DNA of 64,000 nt, from positions 62,001 through 126,000 of the forward strand of contig NW_027526688.1 of the NCBI RefSeq assembly GCF_052857255.1, read 5' to 3'. This stretch comes from Amblyomma americanum. Taxonomy: Eukaryota; Arthropoda; Arachnida; Ixodida; Ixodidae. The notes under the pieces are model-generated. The model had not been told where the DNA came from, searched no databases, and saw nothing but the letters and a program-made list of their open reading frames with translations. The position numbers and the translations under genes were made by a program. Positions 25,580-38,392 of the stretch are shown piece by piece; the stretch's first letter is position 1; each line of letters starts with the position of its first letter.

Positions 25580-27640
25580 GTTTTAGATCGAAACTAGCAA
25601 GATTAACGAGCATCGATTTTACAAGTCGTCAAAGAGTAGACGAGAGAAAGGTGTAAACTTTTTCTCTCAGAACTGCGCGAAAACTTGTATTCCAGCTCAA
25701 AACAACGGGATACATCGTTTTAGATCGAAACTAGCAAAATCCACGAGCATCAATTTTAAAAGTCGTCGAAGAGCAGACGAGAGAAAGGTGTAAACATTTT
25801 CTCTCAGAACTGCGCGAAAACTTGTATTCCGGCTCAAAACAACGGGATACATCGTTTTAGATCGAAAGTAGCAAAATTCACGAGCATCGATTTAACAAGT
25901 CGTCGAAGAGTAGACAAGAGAAAGGTGTAAACTTTTTCTCTCAGAACTGCGCGAAAACTTGTATTCCGGCTCAAATAATTGAGATACATCGCTTTAGATT
26001 GAAACTAGCAAGATTCGCGAACATCGATTTTACATGTCGTCGAAGAGTAGACGAGAGAAAGGTGTAAACTTTTTCTCTCAGAACTGCGCGAAAACTCGTA
26101 TTCCGGCTCAAAACAACGGGGTAAATTGTTTTAGAGCGAAACTATCAAAATTCACGAGCATCGATTTTACAAGTCGTCGAAGAGTAGACAAGAGAAATGT
26201 GTAAAGTTTTTCTCTCAGAACTGCGCGAAAACTTGTATTCCGGCTCATAACAACGGGATAGATTGTTTTAGATCGAAACTAGCAAGATTAACGAGCATCG
26301 ATTTTACAAGTCGTCGAAGAGTAGACGAGAGAAAGGTGTAAACTTTTACTCTCAGAACTGCGCGAAAAATTGTATTCCGGCTCAAAACAACGGGATAAAT
26401 CGTTTTAGATTGAAACTAGCAAGATTCACGAGCATCTATTTTACAAGTCGTCGCAGAGTAGACGAGAGAAAGGTGTAAATTTTTCTCTCAGAACTGCGCG
26501 AAAACTTGTATTCCGGCTCAAAACAACGGAATACATCGTTTTAGATCGAAACTACCAAGATTAACGAGCATCGATTTTACAAGTCGTCGAAGAGTAGACG
26601 AGAGAAAGGTGTAAACGTTTTCTCTCAGAACTGCGCGCAAACTTGTATTCCGGCTCAAAACAACGGGATACATCGTTTTAGATCGAAACTATTAAGATTC
26701 ACGAGCATCGATTTTACAAGTCGTTGAAGAGTAGACGACAGAAAGGTGTAAACTTTTTCTCTCAGATCTGCGCGAAAAATAGTATTCCGGCTCAAAACAA
26801 CGGGATACATCGTTTTAGATCGAAAGTAGCAAAATTCACGAGCATCGATTTAACAAGTCGTCGAAGAGTAGACGAGAGAAAGGTGTAAACTTTTTCTCTC
26901 AGAACTGCGCGAAAACTTGTATTCCAGCTCCAAACAACGGGATACATCGTTTGAGATCGAAACTAGCAAAATTCACGAGCATCAATTTTAAAAGTCGTCG
27001 AAGAGTAGACGAGAGAAAGGTGTAAACTTTTTCTCTCAGAACTGCGCGAAAACTTGTATTCCGGCTCAAATAATTGAGATACATCGCTTTAGATCGAAAC
27101 TAGCAAGATTCACGAGCATCGATTTTACATGTCGTCGAAGAGAACGAGAGAAAGGTGTAAACTTTTTCTCTCAGAACTGCGCAAAAATTTGTATTCCGGC
27201 TCAATACAACGGGATACATCGTTTTAGATCGAAACTAGCAAGATTCACGAGCATCAATTTTACAAGTTTTTGAAGAGTATACGAGAGAAAGGTGTAAACG
27301 TTTTCTCTCAGAACTGCGTGAAGACTTGTATTCCGGCTCAAAACAACGGGATACATCGTTTTAGATCGAAACTAGCAAGATTCACGAGCATCAATTTTAC
27401 AAATTGTCGAAGAGTGGACGAGAGAAAGGTGTAAACGTTTTCTCTCAGAACTGCGTGAAGACTTGTATTCCGGCTCAAAACAACGGGATACATCGTTTTA
27501 AATCGAAACTAGCAAGATTAACGAGCATCGATTTTACAAGTCGACGAAGAGTAGACGAGAGAAAGGTGTAAACTTTTTCTCTCAGAACTGCGCGAAAACT
27601 TGTATTCCGGCTCAAAACAACGGGATACATCGTTTTAGAA
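25580..27640. repeat. Block alpha, copy 1 (~2.06 kb)
   Basis: A 15-monomer block repeated at 44,159-46,219 with constant offset 18,579. Ordered markers are GTCGTCAAAGAG, AAATCCACGAGC, GAGCAGACG, AGACAAGAG, ATTCGCGAAC, GGGGTAAATTG, GGATAGATTG, ACTTTTACTCTC, ATCTATTTTAC, ACTACCAAG, ACTATTAAG, CAGATCTGCG, TCAATACAAC and GTTTTTGAAG. I noticed only three or so base differences from the second copy (for example GGATAAATCG near 26,394 versus GGATACATCG). Confidence 0.87.
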
Positions 27641-30600
27641 CGAAACTAGCACAATTAACGAGCATCGATTTTAAAAGTAGTCGAAAGGTAGACGAAAGAT
27701 AGGTGTAAACTTTTTCTCTCAGAACTGCGCGAAAACTTGTATTCCGGCTCAAAACAACGGGATACATCGTTTTAGAGCGAAACTATCAAGATTCACGAGC
27801 ATCGATTTTACAAGTCGTCGAAGAGTAGACGAGAGAAAGGTGTAAACTTTTTCTCTCAGAACTGCGCAAAAATTTGTATTCCGGCTCAAAACAACGGGAT
27901 ACATCGTTTTAGATCGAAACTAGCAAGATTCACGAGCATCGATTTTAAGAGTTGTCGAAGAGTAGACGAGAGAAAGGTGTAAACGTTTTCTCTCAGAACT
28001 GCGTGAAGACTTGAATTCCGGCTCAAAACAACGGGATACATCGTTTTAGATCGAAACTAGCAAGATTAACGAGCATCGATTTTACAAGTCGACGAAGAGT
28101 AGACGAGAGAAAGGTGTAAACTTTTTCTCTCAGAACTGCGCGAAAACTTGTATTCCGGCTCAAAACAACGCGATACATCGTTTTAGATCGAAACTAGCAC
28201 AATTAACGAGCATCGATTTTACAAGTCGTCGAAGAGTAGACGAGAGATAGGTGTAAACTTTTTCTCTCAGAACTGCGCGAAAACTTGTATTCCGGCTCAA
28301 AACAACGGGATACATCGTTTTAGATCGAAACTAGCAAGATTCACGAGCATCGATTTTACAAGTCGTCGCAGAGTAGACGAGAGAAAGGTGTAAATTTTTC
28401 TCTCAGAACTGCGCGAAAACTTGTATTCCGGCTCAAAACAACGAAATACATTGTTTTAGATCGAAACCATCAAGATTCAGGAGCATCGATTTTACAAGTC
28501 GTCGAAGAGTAGACGAGAGAAAGGTGTAAGCTTTTTCTCTCAGAACTGCGCGAAAAATTGTATTTCGGCTCAAAACAACGGGATACATCGTTTCAGATCG
28601 AAAGTCGCAAAATTCACGAGCATCGATTTAACAAGTCTTCGAAGAGTAGACGAGAGAAAGGTGTAAACTTTTTCTCTCAGAACTGCGCGAAAACTCGTAT
28701 TCCGGCTCAAAACAACGGGGTAAATTGTTTTAGAGCGAAACTCAAAATTCTCGAGCATCGGTTTTACATGTCGTCGAAGAGTAGACGAGAGAAAGGTGTA
28801 AACTTTTTCTCTCAGAACTGCGCGAAAAATTGTATTCCGGCTCAAAAGAACGAAATACATCGTTTGAGATCGAAACTAGCAAGATTAACGAGCATCGATT
28901 TTACAAGTCGTTGAAGAGTAGACGAGAGAAAGGCGTAAACGTTTTCTCTCAGAACTGCGCGAAAACTTGTATTCCAGCTCCAAACAACGGGATACATCGT
29001 TTTAGATCGAAACTAGCAAAATTCACGAGCATCAATTTTAAAAGTCGTCGAAGAGTAGACGAGAGAAAGGTGTAAACTTTTTCTCTCAGAACTGCGCGAA
29101 AACTTGTATTCCGGCTCAAATAATTGAGATACATCGCTTTAGATCGAAACTAGCAAGATTCACGAGCATCGATTTTACATGTCGTCGAAGAGAACGAGAG
29201 AAAGGTGTAAACTTTTTCTCTCAGAACTGCGCAAAAATTTGTATTCCGGCTCAAAACAACGGGATACATCGTTTTAGATCGAAACTAGCAAGATTCACGA
29301 GCATCAATTTTACAAGTTGTCGAAGAGTAGACGAGAGAAAGGTGTAAACGTTTTCTCTCAGAACTGCGTGAAGACTTGTATTCCGGCTCAAAACAACGGG
29401 ATACATCGTTTTAGATCGAAACTAGCAAGATTCACGAGCATCAATTTTACAAGTTGTCGAAGAGTAGACGAGAGAAAGGTGTAAACGTTTTCTCTCAGAA
29501 CTGCGTGAAGACTTGTATTCCGGCTCAAAACAACGGGATACATCGTTTTAGATCGAAACTAGCAAGATTAACGAGCATCGATTTTGCAAGTCGACGAAGA
29601 GTAGACGAGAGAAAGGTGTAAACTTTTTCTCTCAGAACTGCGCGAAAACTTGTATTCCGGCTCAAAACAACGGGATACATCGTTTTAGAACGAAACTAGC
29701 ACAATTAACGAGCATGGATTTTACAAGTAGTCGAAGAGTAGACGAGAGATAGGTGTAAACTTTTTCTCTCAGAACTGCGCGAAAACTTGTATTCCAGCTC
29801 CAAACAACGGGATACATCGTTTTAGATCGAAACTAGCAAAATTCACGAGCATCAATTTTAAAAGTCGTCGAAGAGTAGACGAGAGAAAGGTGTAAACTTT
29901 TTCTCTCAGAACTGCGCGAAAACTTGTATTCCGGCTCAAATAATTGAGATACATCGCTTTAGATCGAAACTAGCAAGATTCACGAGCATCGATTTTACAT
30001 GTAGTCGAAGAGAACGAGAGAAAGGTGTAAACTTTTTCTCTCAGAACTGCGCGAAAACTTGTATTCCGGCTCAAAACAACGGGATACATCGTTTTAGAAC
30101 GAAACTAGCACAATTAACGAGCATCAATTTTACAAGTTGTCGAAGAGTATACGAGAGAAAGGTGTAAACGTTTTCTCTCAGAACTGCGTGAAGACTTGTA
30201 CTCCGGCTCAAAACAACGGGATACATCGTTTTAGATTGAAACTAGCAAGATTCACGAGCATCAATTTTACAAGTTGTCGAAGAGTGGACGAGAGAAAGGT
30301 GTAAACGTTTTCTCTCAGAACTGCGTGAAGACTTGTATTCCGGCTCAAAACAACGCGATACATCGTTTTAGATCGAAACTAGCACAATTAACGAGCATCG
30401 ATTTTACAAGTCGTCGAAGAGTAGACGAGAGATAGGTGTAAACTTTTTCTCTCAGAACTGCGCGAAAACTTGTATTCCGGCTCAAAACAACGGGATACAT
30501 CGTTTTAGATCGAAACTAGCAAGATTCACGAGCATCGATTTTACAAGTCGTCGCAGAGTAGACGAGAGAAAGGTGTAAATTTTTCTCTCAGAACTGCGCG

Positions 30601-30689
30601 AAAACTTGTATTCCGGCTCAAAACAACGAAATACATTGTTTTAGATCGAAACCATCAAGATTCAGGAGCATCGATTTTACAAGTCGTCG
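27641..30689. repeat. Mosaic right-domain segment
   Basis: About 22 monomers mixing modules found elsewhere: TTTTAGAACG / AGTAGTCGAAG, CAACGCGATAC (28,170 and 30,350), GTCGTCGCAG with GTGTAAATTTTTC, GATCGAAACCATC with TTCAGGAGC, and TTTCAGATCG. A two-monomer GCTCCAAACAAC / CAAATAATTGAG module with the short GAGAACGAG monomer is present at 26,899-27,170, 28,949-29,220 and 29,769-30,040. A distant relative of the 28,560-28,900 part is found at 60,930-61,310. Confidence 0.75.
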
Positions 30690-33339
30690 AAGAGTAGACG
30701 AGAGAAAGGTGTAAACGTTTTCTCTCCGAACTGCGTGAAGACTTGTATTCCGGCTCAAAACAACGGGATACATCGTTTTAGATCGAAACTAGCAAGATTA
30801 ACGAGCATCGATTTTACAAGTTGACGAAGAGTAGACGAGAGAAAGGTGTAAACTTTTTCTCTCAGAACTGCGCGAAAACTTGTATTCCGGCTCAAAACAA
30901 CGCGATACATCGTTTTAGATCGAAACTAGCACAATTAACGAGCATCGATTTTACAAGTCGTCGAAGAGTAGACGAGAGATAGGTGTAAACTTTTTCTCTC
31001 AGAACTGCGCGAAAACTTGTATTCCGGCTCAAAACAACGGGATACATCGTTTTAGATCGAAACTAGCAAGATTCACGAGCATCGATTTTACAAGTCGTCG
31101 CAGAGTAGACGAGAGAAAGGTGTAAATTTTTCTCTCAGAACTGCGCGAAAACTTGTATTCCGGCTCAAAACAACGAAATACATTGTTTTAGATCGAAACC
31201 ATCAAGATTCAGGAGCATCGATTTTACAAGTCGTCGAAGAGTAGACGAGAGAAAGGTGTAAACTTTTTCTCTCAGAACTGCGCGAAAAATTGTATTTCGG
31301 CTCAAAACAACGGGATACATCGTTTCAGATCGAAAGTCGCAAAATTCACGAGCATCGATTTTACAAGTCGTCGAAGAGTAGACGAGAGAAAGGTGTAAAC
31401 TTTTTCTCTCAGAACTGCGCGAGAAATTGTATTCCGGCTCAAAAGAACGAAATACATCGTTTGAGATCGAAACTAGCAAGATTAACGAGCATCGATTTTA
31501 CAAGTCGTTGAAGAGTAGACGAGAGAAAGGCGTAAACTTTTTCTCTCATAACTGCGCGAAAAATTGTATTCCGGCTCAAAACAACGGGATACATTGTTTT
31601 AGAGCGAAACTATCAAGATTCACGAGCATCGATTTTACAAGTCGTCGAAGAGTAGACAAGAGAAATGTGTAAACTTTTTCTCTCATAACTGCGCGAAGAC
31701 TTGTATTCCGGCTCAAAACAACGGGATACATCGTTTTAGATCGAAACTAGCAAGATTAACGAGCATCGATTTACAAGTCGACGAAGAGTAGACGAGAGAA
31801 AGGTGTAAACTTTTTCTCTCAGAACTGCGCGAAAACTTGTATTCCGGCTCAAATAATTGAGATACATCGTTTTAGATCGAAACTAGCAAGATTCACGAGC
31901 ATCGATTTTACAAGTCGTCGCAGAGTAGACGAGAGAAAGGTGTAAGTTTTTCTCTCAGAACTGCGCGAAAACTTGTATTCCGGCTCAAAACAACGAAATA
32001 CATTGTTTTAGATCGAAACTATCAAGATTCACGAGCATCAATTTTAAAAGTCGTCGAAGAGTAGACGAGAGAAAGGTGTAAACTTTTTCTCTCAGAACTG
32101 CGCGAAAACTTGTATTCCGGCTCAAATAATTGAGATACATCGCTTTAGATCGAAACTAGCAAGATTCACGAGCATCGATTTTACATGTCGTCGAAGAGAA
32201 CGAGAGAAAGGTGTAAACTTTTTCTCTCAGAACTGCACAAAAATTTGTATTCCGGCTCAAAACAACGGGATACATCGTTTTAGATCGAAACTAGCAAGAT
32301 TCACGAGCATCGATTTTACATGTTGTCGAAGAGTAGACGAGAGAAAGGTGTAAACGTTTTCTCTCAGAACTGCGTGAAGACTTGTATTCCGGCTCAAAAC
32401 AACGGGATACATCGTTTTAAATCGAAACTAGCAAGATTAACGAGCATCGATTTTACAAGTCGACGAAGAGTAGACGAGAGAAAGGTGTAAACTTTTTCTC
32501 TCAGAACTGCGCGAAAACTTGTATTCCGGCTCAAAACACTGGGATACATCGTTTTAGATCGAAACTATCAAGATTCCCGAGCATCGATTTTACAAGTCGT
32601 CGAAGAGTAGACGAGAGAAAGGTGTAAACTTTTTCTCTCAGAACTGCGCGAAAAATTGTATTCCGGCTCAAAACAACGGGATACATCGTTTTAGATCGAA
32701 ACTAGCAAATTCACGAGCATCAATTTTACAAGTCGTCGAAGAGTAGACGAGAGAAAGGTGTAAACTTTTTCTCTCAGAACTGCGCGAAAACTTGTATTCC
32801 GGCTCAAAACAACGGGATACATCGTTTTAGATCGAAACTAGCAAGATTCACGAACATCGATTTTACATGTCGTCGAAGAGAACGAGAGAAAGGTGTAAAC
32901 TTTTTCTCTCAGAACTGCGCAAAAATTTGTATTCCGGCTCCAAACAACGGGATACATCGTTTTAGATCGAAACTAGCAAGATTCACGAGCATCGATTTTA
33001 CAAGTTGTCGAAGAGTAGACGAGAGAAAGGTGTAAACATTTTCTCTCAGAACTGCGTGAAGACTTGTATTCCGGCTCAAAACAACGGGATACATCGTTTT
33101 AGATCGAAACTAGCAAGATTAACGAGCATCGATTTTACAAGTCGACGAAGAGTAGACGAGAGAAAGGTGTAAACTTTTTCTCTCAGAACTGCGCGAAAAC
33201 TTGTATTCCGGCTCAAAACAACGGGATTCATCGTTTTAGATTGAAACTAGCACAATTAACGAGCATCGATTTTACAAGTCGTCGAAGAGTAGACGAGAGA
33301 TAGGTGTAAACTTTTTCTCTCAGAACTGCGCGTAAACTT
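30690..33339. repeat. Block B, left flank, copy 1
   Basis: Matches 47,216-50,005. The offset is 16,531 at the left, where both copies carry the rare TCTCTCCGAAC (30,724 and 47,255), and 16,666 from 32,909 on. The far copy has gained one monomer near 49,050-49,190 and lost two single bases near 48,137 and 48,245. Other ordered markers are GATCGAAACCATC, TTTCAGATCG, GCGCGAGAAATTG, GTAGACAAGAG, GTGTAAGTTTTTC, GAACTGCACAAAAA and AAAACACTGGG. Confidence 0.82.
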
Positions 33340-36300
33340 GTATTCCGGCTCAAAACAACGGGATACATCGTTTTAGATCGAAACTAGCAAGATTCACGAG
33401 CATCGATTTTACAAGTCGTCGCAGAGTAGACGAGAGAAAGGTGTAAGTTTTTCTCTCAGAACTGCGCGAAAACTTGTATTCCGGCTCAAATAATTGAGAT
33501 ACATCGCTTTAGATCGAAACTAGCAAGATTCACGAGCATCGATTTTACATGTCGTCGAAGAGAACGAGAGAAAGGTGTAAACTTTTTCTCTCAGAACTGC
33601 ACAAAAATTTGTATTCCGGCTCAAAACAACGGGATACATCGTTTTAGATCGAAACTAGCAAGATTCACGAGCATCGATTTTACATGTTGTCGAAGAGTAG
33701 ACGAGAGAAAGGTGTAAACGTTTTCTCTCAGAACTGCGTGAAGACTTGTATTCCGGCTCAAAACAACGGGATACATCGTTTTAAATCGAAACTAGCAAGA
33801 TTAACGAGCATCGATTTTACAAGTCGACGAAAAGTAGACGAGAGAAAGGTGTAAACTTTTTCTCTCAGAACTGCGCGAAAACTTGTATTCCGGCTCAAAA
33901 CAACGGGATACATCGTTTTTGATCGAAACTAGCACAATTAACGAGCATCGATTTTACAAGTCGTCGAAGAGTAGACGAGAGAAAGGTGTAAACATTTTCT
34001 CTCAGAACTGCGCGAAAACTCGTATTCGGGCTCAAAACAACGGGATACATTGTTTTAGAGCGAAACTATCAAGATTCACGAGCATCGATTTTACAAGTCG
34101 TTGAAGAGTAGACGAGAGAAAGGTGTAAACTTTTTCTCTCAGAACTGCGCGAAAACTTGTATTCCGGCTCAAAACACTGGGATACATCGTTTTAGATCGA
34201 AACTATCAAGATTCCCGAGCATCGATTTTACAAGTCGTCGAAGAGTAGACGAGAGAAAGGTGTAAACTTTTTCTCTCAGAACTGCGCGAAAAATTGTATT
34301 CCGGCTCAAAACAACGGGATACATCGTTTTAGATCGAAACTAGCAAATTCACGAGCATCAATTTTACAAGTCGTCGAAGAGTAGACGAGAGAAAGGTGTA
34401 AACTTTTTCTCTCAGAACTGCGTGAAAACTTGTATTCCGGCTCAAAACAACGGGATACATCGTTTTAGATCGAAACTAGCAAGATTCACGAGCATCGATT
34501 TTACAAGTTGTCGAAGAGTAGACGAGAGAAAGGTGTAAACGTTTTCTCTCAGAACTGCGTGAAGACTTGTATTCCGGCTCAAAACAACGGGATACATCGT
34601 TTTAGATCGAAACTAGCAAGATTAACGAGCATCGATTTTACAAGTCGACGAAGAGTAGACGAGAGAAAGGTGTAAACTTTTTCTCTCAGAACTGCGCGAA
34701 AACTTGTATTCCGGCTCAAAACAACGCGATACATCGTTTTAGATCGAAACTAGCACAATTAACGAGCATCGATTTTACAAGTCGTCGAAGAGTAGACGAA
34801 AGATAGGTGTAAACTTTTTCTCTCAGAACTGCGCGAAAACTTGTATTCCGGCTCAAAACAACGGGATACATCGTTTTAGATCGAAACTAGCAAGATTCAC
34901 GAGCATCGATTTTACAAGTCGTCGCAGAGTAGACGAGAGAAAGGTGTAAATTTTTCTCTCAGAACTGCGCGAAAACTTGTATTCCGGCTCAAAACAACGA
35001 AATACATTGTTTTAGATCGAAACCATCAAGATTCAGGAGCATCGATTTTACAAGTCGTCGAAGAGTAGACGAGAGAAAGGTGTAAACTTTTTCTCTCAGA
35101 ACTGCGCGAAAAATTGTATTTCGGCTCAAAACAACGGGATACATCGTTTCAGATCGAAAGTCGCAAAATTCACGAGCATCGATTTTACAAGTCGTCGAAG
35201 AGTAGACGGGAGAAAGGTGTAAACTTTTTCTCTCAGAACTGCGCGAGAAATTGTATTCCGGCTCAAAAGAACGAAATACATCGTTTGAGATCGAAACTAG
35301 CAAGATTAACGAGCATCGATTTTACAAGTCGTTGAAGAGTAGACGAGAGAAAGGCGTAAACTTTTTCTCTCATAACAGCGCGAAGACTTGTATTCCGGAT
35401 CAAAACAACGGGATACATCGTTTTAGATCGAAACTAGCAAGATTAACGAGCATCGATTTACAAGTCGACGAAGAGTAGACGAGAGAAAGGTGTAAACTTT
35501 TTCTCTCATAACTGCGCGAAGACTTGTATTCCGGCTCAAAACAACGGGATACATCGTTTTAGATCGAAACTAGCAAGATTAACGAGCATCGATTTACAAG
35601 TCGACGAAGAGTAGACGAGAGAAAGGTGTAAACTTTTTCTCTCAGAACTGCGCGAAAACTTGTATTCCGGCTCAAATAATTGAGATACATCGCTTTAGAT
35701 CGAAACTAGCAAGATTCACGAACATCGATTTTACATGTCGTCGAAGAGAACGAGAGAAAGGTGTAAACGTTTTCTCTCAGAACTGCGCAAAAATTTGTAT
35801 TCCGGCTCCAAACAACGGGATACATCGTTTTAGATCGAAACTAGCAAGATTCACGTGCATCAATTTTACAAGTCGTCGAAGAGTAGACGAGAGAAAGGTG
35901 TAAACTTTTTCTCTCAGAACTGCGCGAAAACTTGTATTCCGGCTCAAAACAACGGGATACATAGTTTTAGATCGAAACTAGCAAGATTCACGAGCATCGA
36001 TTTTACAAGTTGTCGAAGAGTAGACGAGAGAAAGGTGTAAACGTTTTCTCTCAGAACTGCGTGAAGACTTGTATTCCGGCTCAAAACAACGGGATACATT
36101 GTTTTAGATCGAAACTAGCAAGATTAACGAGCATCGATTTTACAAGTCGACGAAGAGTAGACGAGAGAAAGGTGTAAACTTTTTCTCTCAGAACTGCGCG
36201 AAAACTTGTATTCCGGCTCAAAACAACGCGATACATCGTTTTAGATCGAAACTAGCACAATTAACGAGCATCGATTTTACAAGTCGTCGAAGAGTAGACG

Positions 36301-38392
36301 AAAGATAGGTGTAAACTTTTTCTCTCAGAACTGCGCGAAAACTTGTATTCCGGCTCAAAACAACGGGATACATCGTTTTAGATCGAAACTAGCAAGATTC
36401 ACGAGCATCGATTTTACAAGTCGTCGCAGAGTAGACGAGAGAAAGGTGTAAATTTTTCTCTCAGAACTGCGCGAAAACTTGTATTCCGGCTCAAAACAAC
36501 GAAATACATTGTTTTAGATCGAAACCATCAAGATTCAGGAGCATCGATTTTACAAGTCGTCGAAGAGTAGACGAGAGAAAGGTGTAAACTTTTTCTCTCA
36601 GAACTGCGCGAAAAATTGTATTTCGGCTCAAAACAACGGGATACATCGTTTCAGATCGAAAGTCGCAAAATTCACGAGCATCGATTTTACAAGTCGTCGA
36701 AGAGTAGACGAGAGAAAGGTGTAAACTTTTTCTCTCAGAACTGCGCGAGAAATTGTATTCCGGCTCAAAAGAACGAAATACATCGTTTGAGATCGAAACT
36801 AGCAAGATTAACGAGCATCGATTTTACAAGTCGTTGAAGAGTAGACGAGAGAAAGGCGTAAACTTTTTCTCTCATAACAGCGCGAAGACTTGTATTCCGG
36901 CTCAAAACAACGGGATACATCGTTTTAGATCGAAACTAGCAAGATTAACGAGCATCGATTTACAAGTCGACGAAGAGTAGACGAGAGAAAGGTGTAAACT
37001 TTTTCTCTCATAACTGCGCGAAGACTTGTATTCCGGCTCAAAACAACGGGATACATCGTTTTAGATCGAAACTAGCAAGATTAACGAGCATCGATTTACA
37101 AGTCGACGAAGAGTAGACGAGAGAAAGGTGTAAACTTTTTCTCTCAGAACTGCGCGAAAACTTGTATTCCGGCTCAAATAATTGAGATACATCGCTTTAG
37201 ATCGAAACTAGCAAGATTCACGAACATCGATTTTACATGTCGTCGAAGAGAACGAGAGAAAGGTGTAAACGTTTTCTCTCAGAACTGCGCAAAAATTTGT
37301 ATTCCGGCTCCAAACAACGGGATACATCGTTTTAGATCGAAACTAGCAAGATTCACGTGCATCGATTTTACAAGTTGTCGAAGAGTAGACGAGAGAAAGG
37401 TGTAAACATTTTCTCTCAGAACTGCGTGAAGACTTGTATTCCGGCTCAAAACAACGGGATACATCGTTTTAGATCGAAACTAGCAAGATTAACGAGCATC
37501 GATTTTACAAGTCGACGAAGAGTAGACGAGAGAAAGGTGTAAACTTTTTCTCTCAGAACTGCGCGAAAACTTGTATTCCGGCTCAAAACAACGGGATTCA
37601 TCGTTTTAGATTGAAACTAGCACAATTAACGAGCATCGATTTTGCAAGTCGTCGAAGAGTAGACGAGAGATAGGTGTAAACTTTTTCTCTCAGAACTGCG
37701 CGAAAACTTGTATTCCGGCTCAAAACAACGGGATACATCGTTTTAGATCGAAACTAGCAAGATTCACGAGCATCGATTTTACAAGTCGTCGCAGAGTAGA
37801 CGAGAGAAAGGTGTAAATTTTTCTCTCAGAACTGCGCGAAAACTTGTATTCCGGCTCAAAACAACGAAATACATTGTTTTAGATCGAAACCGTCAAGATT
37901 CAGGAGCATCGATTTTACAAGTCGTCGAAGAGTAGACGAGAGAAAGGTGTAAACTTTTTCTCTCAGAACTGCGCGAAAAATTGTATTTCGGCTCAAAACA
38001 ACGGGATACATCGTTTCAGATCGAAAGTCGCAAAATTCACGAGCATCGATTTTACAAGTCGTCGAAGAGTAGACGAGAGAAAGGTGTAAACTTTTTCTCT
38101 CAGAACTGCGCGAGAAATTGTATTCCGGCTCAAAAGAACGAAATACATCGTTTGAGATCGAAACTAGCAAGATTAACGAGCATCGATTTTACAAGTCGTT
38201 GAAGAGTAGACGAGAGAAAGGCGTAAACTTTTTCTCTCATAACTGCGCGAAGACTTGTATTCCGGCTCAAAACAACGGGATACATCGTTTTAGATCGAAA
38301 CTAGCAAGATTAACGAGCATCGATTTACAAGTCGACGAAGAGTAGACGAGAGAAAGGTGTAAACTTTTTCTCTCATAACTGCGCGAAGACTT
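33340..38392. repeat. 5,053-bp super-repeat, copy 1
   Basis: This block is followed directly by a second copy. Every marker recurs 5,053 bp later: GTGTAAGTTT at 33,441 and 38,494, the CGTTTTTGATCG monomer near 33,915 and 38,968. Inside are shorter sub-units. The GAAATACATTG / AAACCATC / TTTCAGATCG / GCGCGAGAAATTG / GTCGTTGAAG module begins at 34,989, 36,491 and 37,856, giving sub-repeats of 1,502 bp (11 monomers) and 1,365 bp (10 monomers). Private bases of this copy are GACGAAAAGTAG near 33,829, CCGGATCAAAAC near 35,397 and ACATTGTTTT near 36,097. Confidence 0.88.

Noticed and set aside
28558..28914. Longest frames, 118 codons here and 126 codons at 60,933-61,313
   Set aside because: They arise because a 1-3-nt deletion in one monomer (GAAACTCAAAATTC, missing the usual TAT or TAG part) happens to join two monomer frames. 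The peptide is the same satellite translation repeated.
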